Shown: in pieces, positions 11,701-24,700 of the stretch
Numbering within the stretch: the stretch's first letter is position 1
Layout of the letters: each line of letters starts with the position of its first letter
DNA from: Auanema rhodensis
Taxonomy: Eukaryota; Nematoda; Chromadorea; Rhabditida; Rhabditidae
Reading direction: 5' to 3'
Length of the DNA stretch: 64,000 nt
NCBI GenBank assembly: GCA_964057225.1
Contig: OZ059894.1
Coordinates: 21,606,476-21,670,475 of the forward strand
The notes under the pieces: model-generated
What the model was told of the DNA's origin: nothing
The model's database searches: none
The model's input: the letters and a program-made list of their open reading frames with translations, nothing else
Translations under genes and position numbers: made by a program

Positions 11701-11934
11701 AAAATGCACCGAGATATCAACTGATATAAGTTCACACTTATATCCTCGATTTTCACCCTGAAGAATTAATTTTTTCGTTGAATAACATTGTCCATCGTCT
11801 TTGCCTTAAAAACAGGAATCTAAAAACATCTACTTTTTGCTAAATTATTATGAAATTTTTCGAAAAAATTTTTGTCAAAATGTTTTTGGAAGCAATGTTG
11901 AGTGTACATGGAAACTCAACATACACTAATGCAT
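8776..11934. repeat. Satellite domain 2, left part (9 monomers)
   Basis: Monomers n=25-33. The first copy has the private CACCATGAAG change (C to A near 8950). The dominant haplotype is CCTTGAAAAAAGG, often with G259. Monomers at 9829, 10180, 10531 and 10882 form an ordered set: A37, then two A23T copies (first with A66T), then A66T with the TT155-156AA and T184C changes. This set is reused at 14743, 16498 and 18604. The monomer at 11584 carries G65A (CAATGCGG) and a domain-1-like second half (ACAGG, A267). Confidence 0.85.
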
Positions 11935-14742
11935 CATTTTTCAAACGATCATAACTAATTTTTGTATCAAACGTTTCTCAATGTAGTATAGTGCATTCGA
12001 TGCGGATTTTTAAGCTGCGTCGATCTGTGTTATCAGATTTGCGCTAGCTTAAAAATGCACCGAGATATCAACTGATATAAGTTCACACTTATATCCTCGA
12101 TTTTCACCCTGAAGAATTAATTTTTTCGTTGAATAACATTGTCCATCGTCTTCGCCTTGAAAAAAGAAATCTAAAAACATCTACTTTTTCCTAAATTATT
12201 TTGAAATTTTTCGAAAAAATTTTTGTCAAAATGTTTTTGGAAGCAATGTTGAGTGTACATGGAAACTCAACATACACTAATGCATCATTTTTCAAACGAT
12301 CATAACTAATTTTTGTATTAAGCGTTTCTCAATGTAGTATAGTGCATTCGATGCGGATTTTTGAGCTGCGTCGATCTGTGTTATCAGATTTGCGCTAGCT
12401 TTAAAATGCACCGAGATATCAACTGATATAAGTTCACACTTATATCCTCGATTTTCACCCTGAAGAATTAATTTTTTCGTTGAATAACATTGTCCATCGT
12501 CTTTGCCTTGAAAAAAGGAATCTAAAAACATTTACTTTTTCCTAAATTATTTTGAAATTTTTCGAAAAAATTTTTGTCAAAATGTTTTTGGAAGCAATGT
12601 TGAGTGTACATGGAAACTCAACATACACTAATGCATCATTTTTCAAACGATCATAACTAATTTTTGTATTAAGCGTTTCTCAATGTAGTATAGTGCATTC
12701 GATGCGGATTTTTAAGCTGCGTCGATCTGTGTTATCAGATTTGCGCTAGCTTAAAAATGCACCGATATATCATCTGATATAAGTTCACACTTATATCCTC
12801 GATTTTCACCCTGAAGAATTAATTTTTTCGTTGAATAATATTGTCCATCGTCTTTGCCTTGAAAAATGGAATCTAAAAACATCTACTTTTTGCTGAATTA
12901 TCTTGAAATTTTTCGAAAAAATTTTTGTCAAAATGTTTTTGGAAGCAATGTTGAGTGTACATGGAAACTCAACATACACTAATGCATCATTTTTCAAACG
13001 ATCATAACTAATTTTTGTATCAAACGTTTCTCAATGTAGTATAGTGCATTCGATGCGGATTTTTGAGCTGCGTCGATCTGTGTTATCAGATTTGCGCTAG
13101 CTTTAAAATGCACCGAGATATCAACTGATATAAGTTCACACTTATATCCTCGATTTTCACCCTGAAGAATTAATTTTTTCGTTGAATAACATTGTCCATC
13201 GTCTTTGCCTTGAAAAAAGGAATCTAAAAACATTTACTTTTTCCTAAATTATTTTGAAATTTTTCGAAAAAATTTTTGTCAAAATGTTTTTGGAAGCAAT
13301 GTTGAGTGTACATGGAAACTCAACATACACTAATGCATCATTTTTCAAACGATCATAACTAATTTTTGTATTAAGCGTTTCTCAATGTAGTATAGTGCAT
13401 TCGATGCGGATTTTTAAGCTGCGTCGATCTGTGTTATCAGATTTGCGCTAGCTTAAAAATGCACCGATATATCATCTGATATAAGTTCACACTTATATCC
13501 TCGATTTTCACCCTGAAGAATTAATTTTTTCGTTGAATAATATTGTCCATCGTCTTTGCCTTGAAAAATGGAATCTAAAAACATCTACTTTTTGCTGAAT
13601 TATCTTGAAATTTTTCGAAAAAATTTTTGTCAAAATGTTTTTGGAAGCAATGTTGAGTGTACATGGAAACTCAACATACACTAATGCATCATTTTTCAAA
13701 CGATCATAACTAATTTTTGTATCAAACGTTTCTCAATGTAGTATAGTGCATTCGATGCGGATTTTTGAGCTGCGTCGATCTGTGTTATCAGATTTGCGCT
13801 AGCTTTAAAATGCACCGAGATATCAACTGATATAAGTTCACACTTATATCCTCGATTTTCACCCTGAAGAATTAATTTTTTCGTTGAATAACATTGTCCA
13901 TCGTCTTTGCCTTGAAAAAAGGAATCTAAAAACATTTACTTTTTCCTAAATTATTTTGAAATTTTTCGAAAAAATTTTTGTCAAAATGTTTTTGGAAGCA
14001 ATGTTGAGTGTACATGGAAACTCAACATACACTAATGCATCATTTTTCAAACGATCATAACTAATTTTTGTATTAAGCGTTTCTCAATGTAGTATAGTGC
14101 ATTCGATGCGGATTTTTAAGCTGCGTCGATCTGTGTTATCAGATTTGCGCTAGCTTAAAAATGCACCGATATATCATCTGATATAAGTTCACACTTATAT
14201 CCTCGATTTTCACCCTGAAGAATTAATTTTTTCGTTGAATAATATTGTCCATCGTCTTTGCCTTGAAAAATGGAATCTAAAAACATCTACTTTTTGCTGA
14301 ATTATCTTGAAATTTTTCGAAAAAATTTTTGTCAAAATGTTTTTGGAAGCAATGTTGAGTGTACATGGAAACTCAACATACACTAATGCATCATTTTTCA
14401 AACGATCATAACTAATTTTTGTATCAAACGTTTCTCAATGTAGTATAGTGCATTCGATGCGGATTTTTGAGCTGCGTCGATCTGTGTTATCAGATTTGCG
14501 CTAGCTTTAAAATGCACCGAGATATCAACTGATATAAGTTCACACTTATATCCTCGATTTTCACCCTGAAGAATTAATTTTTTCGTTGAATAATATTGTC
14601 CATCGTCTTTGCCTTGAAAAATGGAATCTAAAAACATCTACTTTTTGCTGAATTATCTTGAAATTTTTCGAAAAAATTTTTGTCAAAATGTTTTTGGAAG
14701 CAATGTTGAGTGTACATGGAAACTCAACATACACTAATGCAT
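11935..14742. repeat. Dimer higher-order repeat, 702 bp period
   Basis: Two monomer types alternate. Type a (starts 12637, 13339, 14041) has CCGATATATCATCTG, C203T, CCTTGAAAAATGG, G259 and T266C. Type b (12286, 12988, 13690) has TTTTGAGCTG, A117T, CATTTAC and TTTTTCCT in place of TTTTTGCT. The 12286 copy has T34 where the others have C34/A37. The 14392 copy starts as type b and ends as type a, which closes the block. The 11935 copy shares TTTTTCCT and is a likely relative of type b. Confidence 0.9.
14392..14742. repeat. Hybrid monomer (type b start, type a end)
   Basis: Positions up to 117 carry the type b alleles of the dimer block (A37, TTTTGAG, A117T). From position 203 it has the type a alleles (C203T, AAAATGG, G259, T266C). 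The exchange point lies between 118 and 202. This is the footprint of unequal crossover or gene conversion and marks the right edge of the dimer array. Confidence 0.85.
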
Positions 14743-17700
14743 CATTTTTCAAACGATCATAACTAATTTTTGTATCAAACGTTTCTCAATGTAGTATAGT
14801 GCATTCGATGCGGATTTTTAAGCTGCGTCGATCTGTGTTATCAGATTTGCGCTAGCTTAAAAATGCACCGAGATATCAACTGATATAAGTTCACACTTAT
14901 ATCCTCGATTTTCACCCTGAAGAATTAATTTTTTCGTTGAATAACATTGTCCATCGTCTTTGCCTTGAAAAAAGGAATCTAAAAACATCTACTTTTTGCT
15001 GAATTATTTTGAAATTTTTCGAAAAAATTTTTGTCAAAATGTTTTTGGAAGCAATGTTGAGTGTACATGGAAACTCAACATACACTAATGCATCATTTTT
15101 CAAACGATCATAACTTATTTTTGTATTAAGCGTTTCTCAATGTAGTATAGTGCATTCGTTGCGGATTTTTAAGCTGCGTCGATCTGTGTTATCAGATTTG
15201 CGCTAGCTTAAAAATGCACCGAGATATCAACTGATATAAGTTCACACTTATATCCTCGATTTTCACCCTGAAGAATTAATTTTTTCGTTGAATAACATTG
15301 TCCATCGTCTTTGCCTTGAAAAAAGGAATCTAAAAACATCTACTTTTTGCTAAATTATTTTGAAATTTTTCGAAAAAATTTTTGTCAAAATGTTTTTGGA
15401 AGCAATGTTGAGTGTACATGGAAACTCAACATACACTAATGCATCATTTTTCAAACGATCATAACTTATTTTTGTATTAAGCGTTTCTCAATGTAGTATA
15501 GTGCATTCGATGCGGATTTTTAAGCTGCGTCGATCTGTGTTATCAGATTTGCGCTAGCTTAAAAATGCACCGAGATATCAACTGATATAAGTTCACACTT
15601 ATATCCTCGATTTTCACCCTGAAGAATTAATTTTTTCGTTGAATAACATTGTCCATCGTCTTTGCCTTGAAAAAAGGAATCTAAAAACATCTACTTTTTG
15701 CTAAATTATTTTGAAATTTTTCGAAAAAATTTTTGTCAAAATGTTTTTGGAAGCAATGTTGAGTGTACATGGAAACTCAACATACACTAATGCATCATTT
15801 TTCAAACGATCATAACTAATTTTTGTATTAAGCGTTTCTCAATGTAGTATAGTGCATTCGTTGCGGATTTTTAAGCTGCGTCGATCTGTGTTATCAGATT
15901 TGCGCTAGCTTAAAAATGCACCGAGATATCAACTGATATAAGTTCACACAAATATCCTCGATTTTCACCCTGAAGAATCAAGTTTTTCGTTGAATAACAT
16001 TGTCCATCGTCTTTGCCTTGAAAAAAGGAATCTAAAAACATCTACTTTTTGCTGAATTATTTTGAAATTTTTCGAAAAAATTTTTGTCAAAATGTTTTTG
16101 GAAGCAATGTTGAGTGTACATGGAAACTCAACACACACTAATGCATCATTTTTCAAACGATCATAACTAATTTGTGTATTAAGCGTTTCTCAATGTAGTA
16201 TAGTGCATTCAATGCGGATTTTTAAGCTGCGTCGATCTGTGTTATCAGATTTGCGCTAGCTTAAAAATGCACCGAGATATCAACTGATATAAGTTCACAC
16301 TTATATCCTCGATTTTCACCCTGAAGAATTAATTTTTTCGTTGAATAATATTGTCCATCGTCTTTGCCTTGAAAAATGGAATCTAAAAACATCTACTTTT
16401 TGCTGAATTATCTTGAAATTTTTCGAAAAAATTTTTGTCAAAATGTTTTTGGAAGCAATGTTGAGTGTACATGGAAACTCAACATACACTAATGCATCAT
16501 TTTTCAAACGATCATAACTAATTTTTGTATCAAACGTTTCTCAATGTAGTATAGTGCATTCGATGCGGATTTTTAAGCTGCGTCGATCTGTGTTATCAGA
16601 TTTGCGCTAGCTTAAAAATGCACCGAGATATCAACTGATATAAGTTCACACTTATATCCTCGATTTTCACCCTGAAGAATTAATTTTTTCGTTGAATAAC
16701 ATTGTCCATCGTCTTTGCCTTGAAAAAAGGAATCTAAAAACATCTACTTTTTGCTGAATTATTTTGAAATTTTTCGAAAAAATTTTTGTCAAAATGTTTT
16801 TGGAAGCAATGTTGAGTGTACATGGAAACTCAACATACACTAATGCATCATTTTTCAAACGATCATAACTTATTTTTGTATTAAGCGTTTCTCAATGTAG
16901 TATAGTGCATTCGTTGCGGATTTTTAAGCTGCGTCGATCTGTGTTATCAGATTTGCGCTAGCTTAAAAATGCACCGAGATATCAACTGATATAAGTTCAC
17001 ACTTATATCCTCGATTTTCACCCTGAAGAATTAATTTTTTCGTTGAATAACATTGTCCATCGTCTTTGCCTTGAAAAAAGGAATCTAAAAACATCTACTT
17101 TTTGCTAAATTATTTTGAAATTTTTCGAAAAAATTTTTGTCAAAATGTTTTTGGAAGCAATGTTGAGTGTACATGGAAACTCAACATACACTAATGCATC
17201 ATTTTTCAAACGATCATAACTTATTTTTGTATTAAGCGTTTCTCAATGTAGTATAGTGCATTCGATGCGGATTTTTAAGCTGCGTCGATCTGTGTTATCA
17301 GATTTGCGCTAGCTTAAAAATGCACCGAGATATCAACTGATATAAGTTCACACTTATATCCTCGATTTTCACCCTGAAGAATTAATTTTTTCGTTGAATA
17401 ACATTGTCCATCGTCTTTGCCTTGAAAAAAGGAATCTAAAAACATCTACTTTTTGCTAAATTATTTTGAAATTTTTCGAAAAAATTTTTGTCAAAATGTT
17501 TTTGGAAGCAATGTTGAGTGTACATGGAAACTCAACATACACTAATGCATCATTTTTCAAACGATCATAACTAATTTTTGTATTAAGCGTTTCTCAATGT
17601 AGTATAGTGCATTCGTTGCGGATTTTTAAGCTGCGTCGATCTGTGTTATCAGATTTGCGCTAGCTTAAAAATGCACCGAGATATCAACTGATATAAGTTC

Positions 17701-20700
17701 ACACAAATATCCTCGATTTTCACCCTGAAGAATCAAGTTTTTCGTTGAATAACATTGTCCATCGTCTTTGCCTTGAAAAAAGGAATCTAAAAACATCTAC
17801 TTTTTGCTGAATTATTTTGAAATTTTTCGAAAAAATTTTTGTCAAAATGTTTTTGGAAGCAATGTTGAGTGTACATGGAAACTCAACACACACTAATGCA
17901 TCATTTTTCAAACGATCATAACTAATTTGTGTATTAAGCGTTTCTCAATGTAGTATAGTGCATTCAATGCGGATTTTTAAGCTGCGTCGATCTGTGTTAT
18001 CAGATTTGCGCTAGCTTAAAAATGCACCGAGATATCAACTGATATAAGTTCACACAAATATCCTCGATTTTCACCCTGAAGAATCAATTTTTTCGTTGAA
18101 TAACATTGTCCATCGTCTTTGCCTTGAAAAAAGGAATCTAAAAACATCTACTTTTTGCTGAATTATTTTGAAATTTTTCGAAAAAATTTTTGTCAAAATG
18201 TTTTTGGAAGCAATGTTGAGTGTACATGGAAACTCAACACACACTAATGCATCATTTTTCAAACGATCATAACTAATTTGTGTATTAAGCGTTTCTCAAT
18301 GTAGTATAGTGCATTCGATGCGGATTTTTAAGCTGCGTCGATCTGTGTTATCAGATTTGCGCTAGCTTAAAAATGCACCGAGATATCAACTGATATAAGT
18401 TTACACTTATATCCTCGATTTTCACCCTGAAGAATTAATTTTTTCGTTGAATAACATTGTCCATCGTCTTTGCCTTAAAAAATGGAATCTAAAAACATCT
18501 ACTTTTTGCTAAATTATTTTGAAATTTTTCGAAAAAATTTTTGTCAAAATGTTTTTGGAAGCAATGTTGAGTGTACATGGAAACTCAACATACACTAATG
18601 CATCATTTTTCAAACGATCATAACTAATTTTTGTATCAAACGTTTCTCAATGTAGTATAGTGCATTCGATGCGGATTTTTAAGCTGCGTCGATCTGTGTT
18701 ATCAGATTTGCGCTAGCTTAAAAATGCACCGAGATATCAACTGATATAAGTTCACACTTATATCCTCGATTTTCACCCTGAAGAATTAATTTTTTCGTTG
18801 AATAACATTGTCCATCGTCTTTGCCTTGAAAAAAGGAATCTAAAAACATCTACTTTTTGCTGAATTATTTTGAAATTTTTCGAAAAAATTTTTGTCAAAA
18901 TGTTTTTGGAAGCAATGTTGAGTGTACATGGAAACTCAACATACACTAATGCATCATTTTTCAAACGATCATAACTTATTTTTGTATTAAGCGTTTCTCA
19001 ATGTAGTATAGTGCATTCGTTGCGGATTTTTAAGCTGCGTCGATCTGTGTTATCAGATTTGCGCTAGCTTAAAAATGCACCGAGATATCAACTGATATAA
19101 GTTCACACTTATATCCTCGATTTTCACCCTGAAGAATTAATTTTTTCGTTGAATAACATTGTCCATCGTCTTTGCCTTGAAAAAAGGAATCTAAAAACAT
19201 CTACTTTTTGCTAAATTATTTTGAAATTTTTCGAAAAAATTTTTGTCAAAATGTTTTTGGAAGCAATGTTGAGTGTACATGGAAACTCAACATACACTAA
19301 TGCATCATTTTTCAAACGATCATAACTTATTTTTGTATTAAGCGTTTCTCAATGTAGTATAGTGCATTCGATGCGGATTTTTAAGCTGCGTCGATCTGTG
19401 TTATCAGATTTGCGCTAGCTTAAAAATGCACCGAGATATCAACTGATATAAGTTCACACTTATATCCTCGATTTTCACCCTGAAGAATTAATTTTTTCGT
19501 TGAATAACATTGTCCATCGTCTTTGCCTTGAAAAAAGGAATCTAAAAACATCTACTTTTTGCTAAATTATTTTGAAATTTTTCGAAAAAATTTTTGTCAA
19601 AATGTTTTTGGAAGCAATGTTGAGTGTACATGGAAACTCAACATACACTAATGCATCATTTTTCAAACGATCATAACTAATTTTTGTATTAAGCGTTTCT
19701 CAATGTAGTATAGTGCATTCGTTGCGGATTTTTAAGCTGCGTCGATCTGTGTTATCAGATTTGCGCTAGCTTAAAAATGCACCGAGATATCAACTGATAT
19801 AAGTTCACACAAATATCCTCGATTTTCACCCTGAAGAATCAATTTTTTCGTTGAATAACATTGTCCATCGTCTTTGCCTTGAAAAAAGGAATCTAAAAAC
19901 ATCTACTTTTTGCTGAATTATTTTGAAATTTTTCGAAAAAATTTTTGTCAAAATGTTTTTGGAAGCAATGTTGAGTGTACATGGAAACTCAACACACACT
20001 AATGCATCATTTTTCAAACGATCATAACTAATTTGTGTATTAAGCGTTTCTCAATGTAGTATAGTGCATTCGATGCGGATTTTTAAGCTGCGTCGATCTG
20101 TGTTATCAGATTTGCGCTAGCTTAAAAATGCACCGAGATATCAACTGATATAAGTTCACACAAATATCCTCGATTTTCACCCTGAAGAATCAATTTTTTC
20201 GTTGAATAACATTGTCCATCGTCTTTGCCTTGAAAAAAGGAATCTAAAAACATCTACTTTTTGCTGAATTATTTTGAAATTTTTCGAAAAAATTTTTGTC
20301 AAAATGTTTTTGGAAGCAATGTTGAGTGTACATGGAAACTCAACACACACTAATGCATCATTTTTCAAACGATCATAACTAATTTGTGTATTAAGCGTTT
20401 CTCAATGTAGTATAGTGCATTCGATGCGGATTTTTAAGCTGCGTCGATCTGTGTTATCAGATTTGCGCTAGCTTAAAAATGCACCGAGATATCAACTGAT
20501 ATAAGTTCACACTTATATCCTCGATTTTCACCCTGAAGAATTAATTTTTTCGTTGAATAACATTGTCCATCGTCTTTGCCTTGAAAAAAGGAATCTAAAA
20601 ACATCTACTTTTTGCTAAATTATTTTGAAATTTTTCGAAAAAATTTTTGTCAAAATGTTTTTGGAAGCAATGTTGAGTGTACATGGAAACTCAACATACA

Positions 20701-21762
20701 CTAATGCATCATTTTTCAAACGATCATAACTAATTTTTGTATTAAGCGTTTCTCAATGTAGTATAGTGCATTCGTTGCGGATTTTTAAGCTGCGTCGATC
20801 TGTGTTATCAGATTTGCGCTAGCTTAAAAATGCACCGAGATATCAACTGATATAAGTTCACACAAATATCCTCGATTTTCACCCTGAAGAATCAATTTTT
20901 TCGTTGAATAACATTGTCCATCGTCTTTGCCTTGAAAAAAGGAATCTAAAAACATCTACTTTTTGCTGAATTATTTTGAAATTTTTCGAAAAAATTTTTG
21001 TCAAAATGTTTTTGGAAGCAATGTTGAGTGTACATGGAAACTCAACACACACTAATGCATCATTTTTCAAACGATCATAACTAATTTGTGTATTAAGCGT
21101 TTCTCAATGTAGTATAGTGCATTCGATGCGGATTTTTAAGCTGCGTCGATCTGTGTTATCAGATTTGCGCTAGCTTAAAAATGCACCGAGATATCAACTG
21201 ATATAAGTTCACACAAATATCCTCGATTTTCACCCTGAAGAATCAATTTTTTCGTTGAATAACATTGTCCATCGTCTTTGCCTTGAAAAAAGGAATCTAA
21301 AAACATCTACTTTTTGCTGAATTATTTTGAAATTTTTCGAAAAAATTTTTGTCAAAATGTTTTTGGAAGCAATGTTGAGTGTACATGGAAACTCAACACA
21401 CACTAATGCATCATTTTTCAAACGATCATAACTAATTTGTGTATTAAGCGTTTCTCAATGTAGTATAGTGCATTCGATGCGGATTTTTAAGCTGCGTCGA
21501 TCTGTGTTATCAGATTTGCGCTAGCTTAAAAATGCACCGAGATATCAACTGATATAAGTTTACACTTATATCCTCGATTTTCACCCTGAAGAATTAATTT
21601 TTTCGTTGAATAACATTGTCCATCGTCTTTGCCTTAAAAAATGGAATCTAAAAACATCTACTTTTTGCTAAATTATTTTGAAATTTTTCGAAAAAATTTT
21701 TGTCAAAATGTTTTTGGAAGCAATGTTGAGTGTACATGGAAACTCAACACACACTAATGCAT
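14743..21762. repeat. Pentamer and trimer higher-order repeats (20 monomers)
   Basis: The four-monomer set first seen at 9829-11232 recurs at 14743-16146, 16498-17901 and 18604-20007. The first two of these form a 1755 bp (five-unit) tandem pair and share a private T187G (bases 15982 and 17737) missing from the others, so they are the most recent duplication. From 19657 the pattern becomes a 1053 bp trimer: 19657/20008/20359 against 20710/21061/21412, with the third member differing. Confidence 0.88.
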
Positions 21763-24700
21763 CATTTTTCAAACGATCATAACTAATTTGTGTATTAAGC
21801 GTTTCTCAATGTAGTATAGTGCATTCAATGCGGATTTTTAAGCTGCGTCGATCTGTGTTATCAGATTTGCGCTAGCTTAAAAATGCACCGAGATATCAAC
21901 TGATATAAGTTCACACTTATATCCTCGATTTTCACCCTGAAGAATTAATTTTTTCGTTGAATAACATTGTCCATCGTCTTTGCCTTGGAAAAAGGAATCT
22001 AAAAACATCTACTTTTTGCTGAATTATTCTGAAATTTTTTGAAAAAATTTTTGTCAAAATGTTTTTGGAAGCAATGTTGAGTGTACATGGAAACTCAACA
22101 TACACTAATGCATCATTTTTCAAACGATCATAACTAATTTTTGTATTAAGCGTTTCTCAATGTAGTATAGTGCATTCGATGCGGATTTTTAAGCTGCGTC
22201 GATCTGTGTTATCAGATTTGCGCTAGCTTAAAAATGCACCGAGATATCAACTGATATAAGTTTACACTTATATCCTCGATTTTCACCCTGAAGAATTAAT
22301 TTTTTCGTTGAATAACATTGTCCATCGTCTTTGCCTTAAAAAAAGGAATCTAAAAACATCTACTTTTTGCTAAATTATTTTGAAATTTTTCGAAAAAATT
22401 TTTGTCAAAATGTTTTTGGAAGCAATGTTGAGTTTACATGGAAACTCAACATACACTAATGCATCATTTTTCAAACGATCATAACTAATTTTTGTATCAA
22501 ACGTTTCTCAATGTAGTATAGTGCATTCGATGCGGATTTTTAAGCTGCGTCGATCTGTGTTATCAGATTTGCGCTAGCTTAAAAATGCACCGAGATATCA
22601 ACTGATTTAAGTTCACACTTATATCCTCGATTTTCACCCTGAAGAATTAATTTTTTCGTTGAATAACATTGTCCATCGTCTTTGCCTTAAAAAAAGGAAT
22701 CTAAAAACATCTACTTTTTGCTAAATTATTTTGAAATTTTTCGAAAAAATTTTTGTCAAAATGTTTTTGGAAGCAATGTTGAGTGTACATGGAAACTCAA
22801 CATACACTAATGCATCATTTTTCAAACGATCATAACTAATTTTTGTATCAAACGTTTCTCAATGTAGTATAGTGCATTCAATGCGGATTTTTAAGCTGCG
22901 TCGATCTGTGTTATCAGATTTGCGCTAGCTTAAAAATGCACCGAGATATCAACTGATATAAGTTCACACTTATATCCTCGATTTTCACCCTGAAGAATTA
23001 ATTTTTTCGTTGAATAACATTGTCCATCGTCTTTGCCTTGAAAAAAGAAATCTAAAAACATCTACTTTTTGCTAAATTATTTTGAAATTTTTCGAAAAAA
23101 TTTTTGTCAAAATGTTTTTGGAAGCAATGTTGAGTGTACATGGAAACTCAACATACACTAATGCATCATTTTTCAAACGATCATAACTAATTTGTGTATT
23201 AAGCGTTTCTCAATGTAGTATAGTGCATTCGATGCGGATTTTTAAGCTGCGTCGATCTGTGTTATCAGATTTGCGCTAGCTTAAAAATGCACCGAGATAT
23301 CAACTGATATAAGTTCACACTTATATCCTCGATTTTCACCCTGAAGAATTAATTTTTTCGTTGAATAACATTGTCCATCGTCTTTGCCTTAAAAAAAGGA
23401 ATCTAAAAACATCTACTTTTTGCTAAATTATTTTGAAATTTTTCGAAAAAATTTTTGTCAAAATGTTTTTGGAAGCAATGTTGAGTGTACATGGAAACTC
23501 AACATACACTAATGCATCATTTTTCAAACGATCATAACTAATTTTTGTATCAAACGTTTCTCAATGTAGTATAGTGCATTCGATGCGGATTTTTAAGCTG
23601 CGTCGATCTGTGTTATCAGATTTGCGCTAGCTTAAAAATGCACCGAGATATCAACTGATATAAGTTTACACTTATATCCTCGATTTTCACCCTGAAGAAT
23701 TAATTTTTTCGTTGAATAACATTGTCCATCGTCTTTGCCTTGAAAAAAAAAATCTAAAAACATCTACTTTTTGCTAAATTATTTTGAAATTTTTCGAAAA
23801 AATTTTTGTCAAAATGTTTTTGGAAGCAATGTTGAGTGTACATGCAAACTCAACATACACTAATGCATCATTTTTCAAACGATCATAACTAATTTTTGTA
23901 TTAAGCGTTTCTCAATGTAGTATAGTGCATTCGATGCGGATTTTTAAGCTGCGTCGATCTGTGTTATCAGATTTGCGCTAGCTTAAAAATGCACCGAGAT
24001 ATCAACTGATATAAGTTCACACTTATATCCTCGATTTTCACCCTGAAGAATTAATTTTTTCGTTGAATAACATTGTCCATCGTCTTTGCCTTGGAAAAAG
24101 GAATCTAAAAACATCTACTTTTTGCTGAATTATTCTGAAATTTTTCGAAAAAATTTTTGTCAAAATGTTTTTGGAAGCAATGTTGAGTGTACATGGAAAC
24201 TCAACATACACTAATGCATCATTTTTCAAACGATCATAACTAATTTGTGTATTAAGCGTTTCTCAATGTAGTATAGTGCATTCGATGCGGATTTTTAAGC
24301 TGCGTCGATCTGTGTTATCAGATTTGCGCTAGCTTAAAAATGCACCGAGATATCAACTGATATAAGTTCACACTTATATCCTCGATTTTCACCCTGAAGA
24401 ATTAATTTTTTCGTTGAATAACATTGTCCATCGTCTTTGCCTTGAAAAAAGAAATCTAAAAACATCTACTTTTTGCTAAATTATCTTGAAATTTTTCGAA
24501 AAAATTTTTGTCAAAATGTTTTTGGAAGCAATGTTGAGTGTACATGGAAACTCAACATACACTAATGCATCATTTTTCAAACGATCATAACTAATTTTTG
24601 TATTAAGCGTTTCTCAATGTAGTATAGTGCATTCGATGCGGATTTTTAAGCTGCGTCGATCTGTGTTATCAGATTTGCGCTAGCTTAAAAATGCACCGAG

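Noticed and set aside
12292-12531. A 79-codon minus-strand reading frame in four monomers of the dimer block
   Set aside because: It exists because A117T removes a TAA found in the other monomers. It spans most of a satellite unit, resembles no family I know, and has no flanking gene structure.
12286-12636. Compensatory change in the long dyad (A78G with A117T)
   Set aside because: The two changes always occur together in the type b monomers, but position 78 pairs with 116 and 77 with 117, so they give a G·T pair and a mismatch. They weaken the stem and do not restore it.
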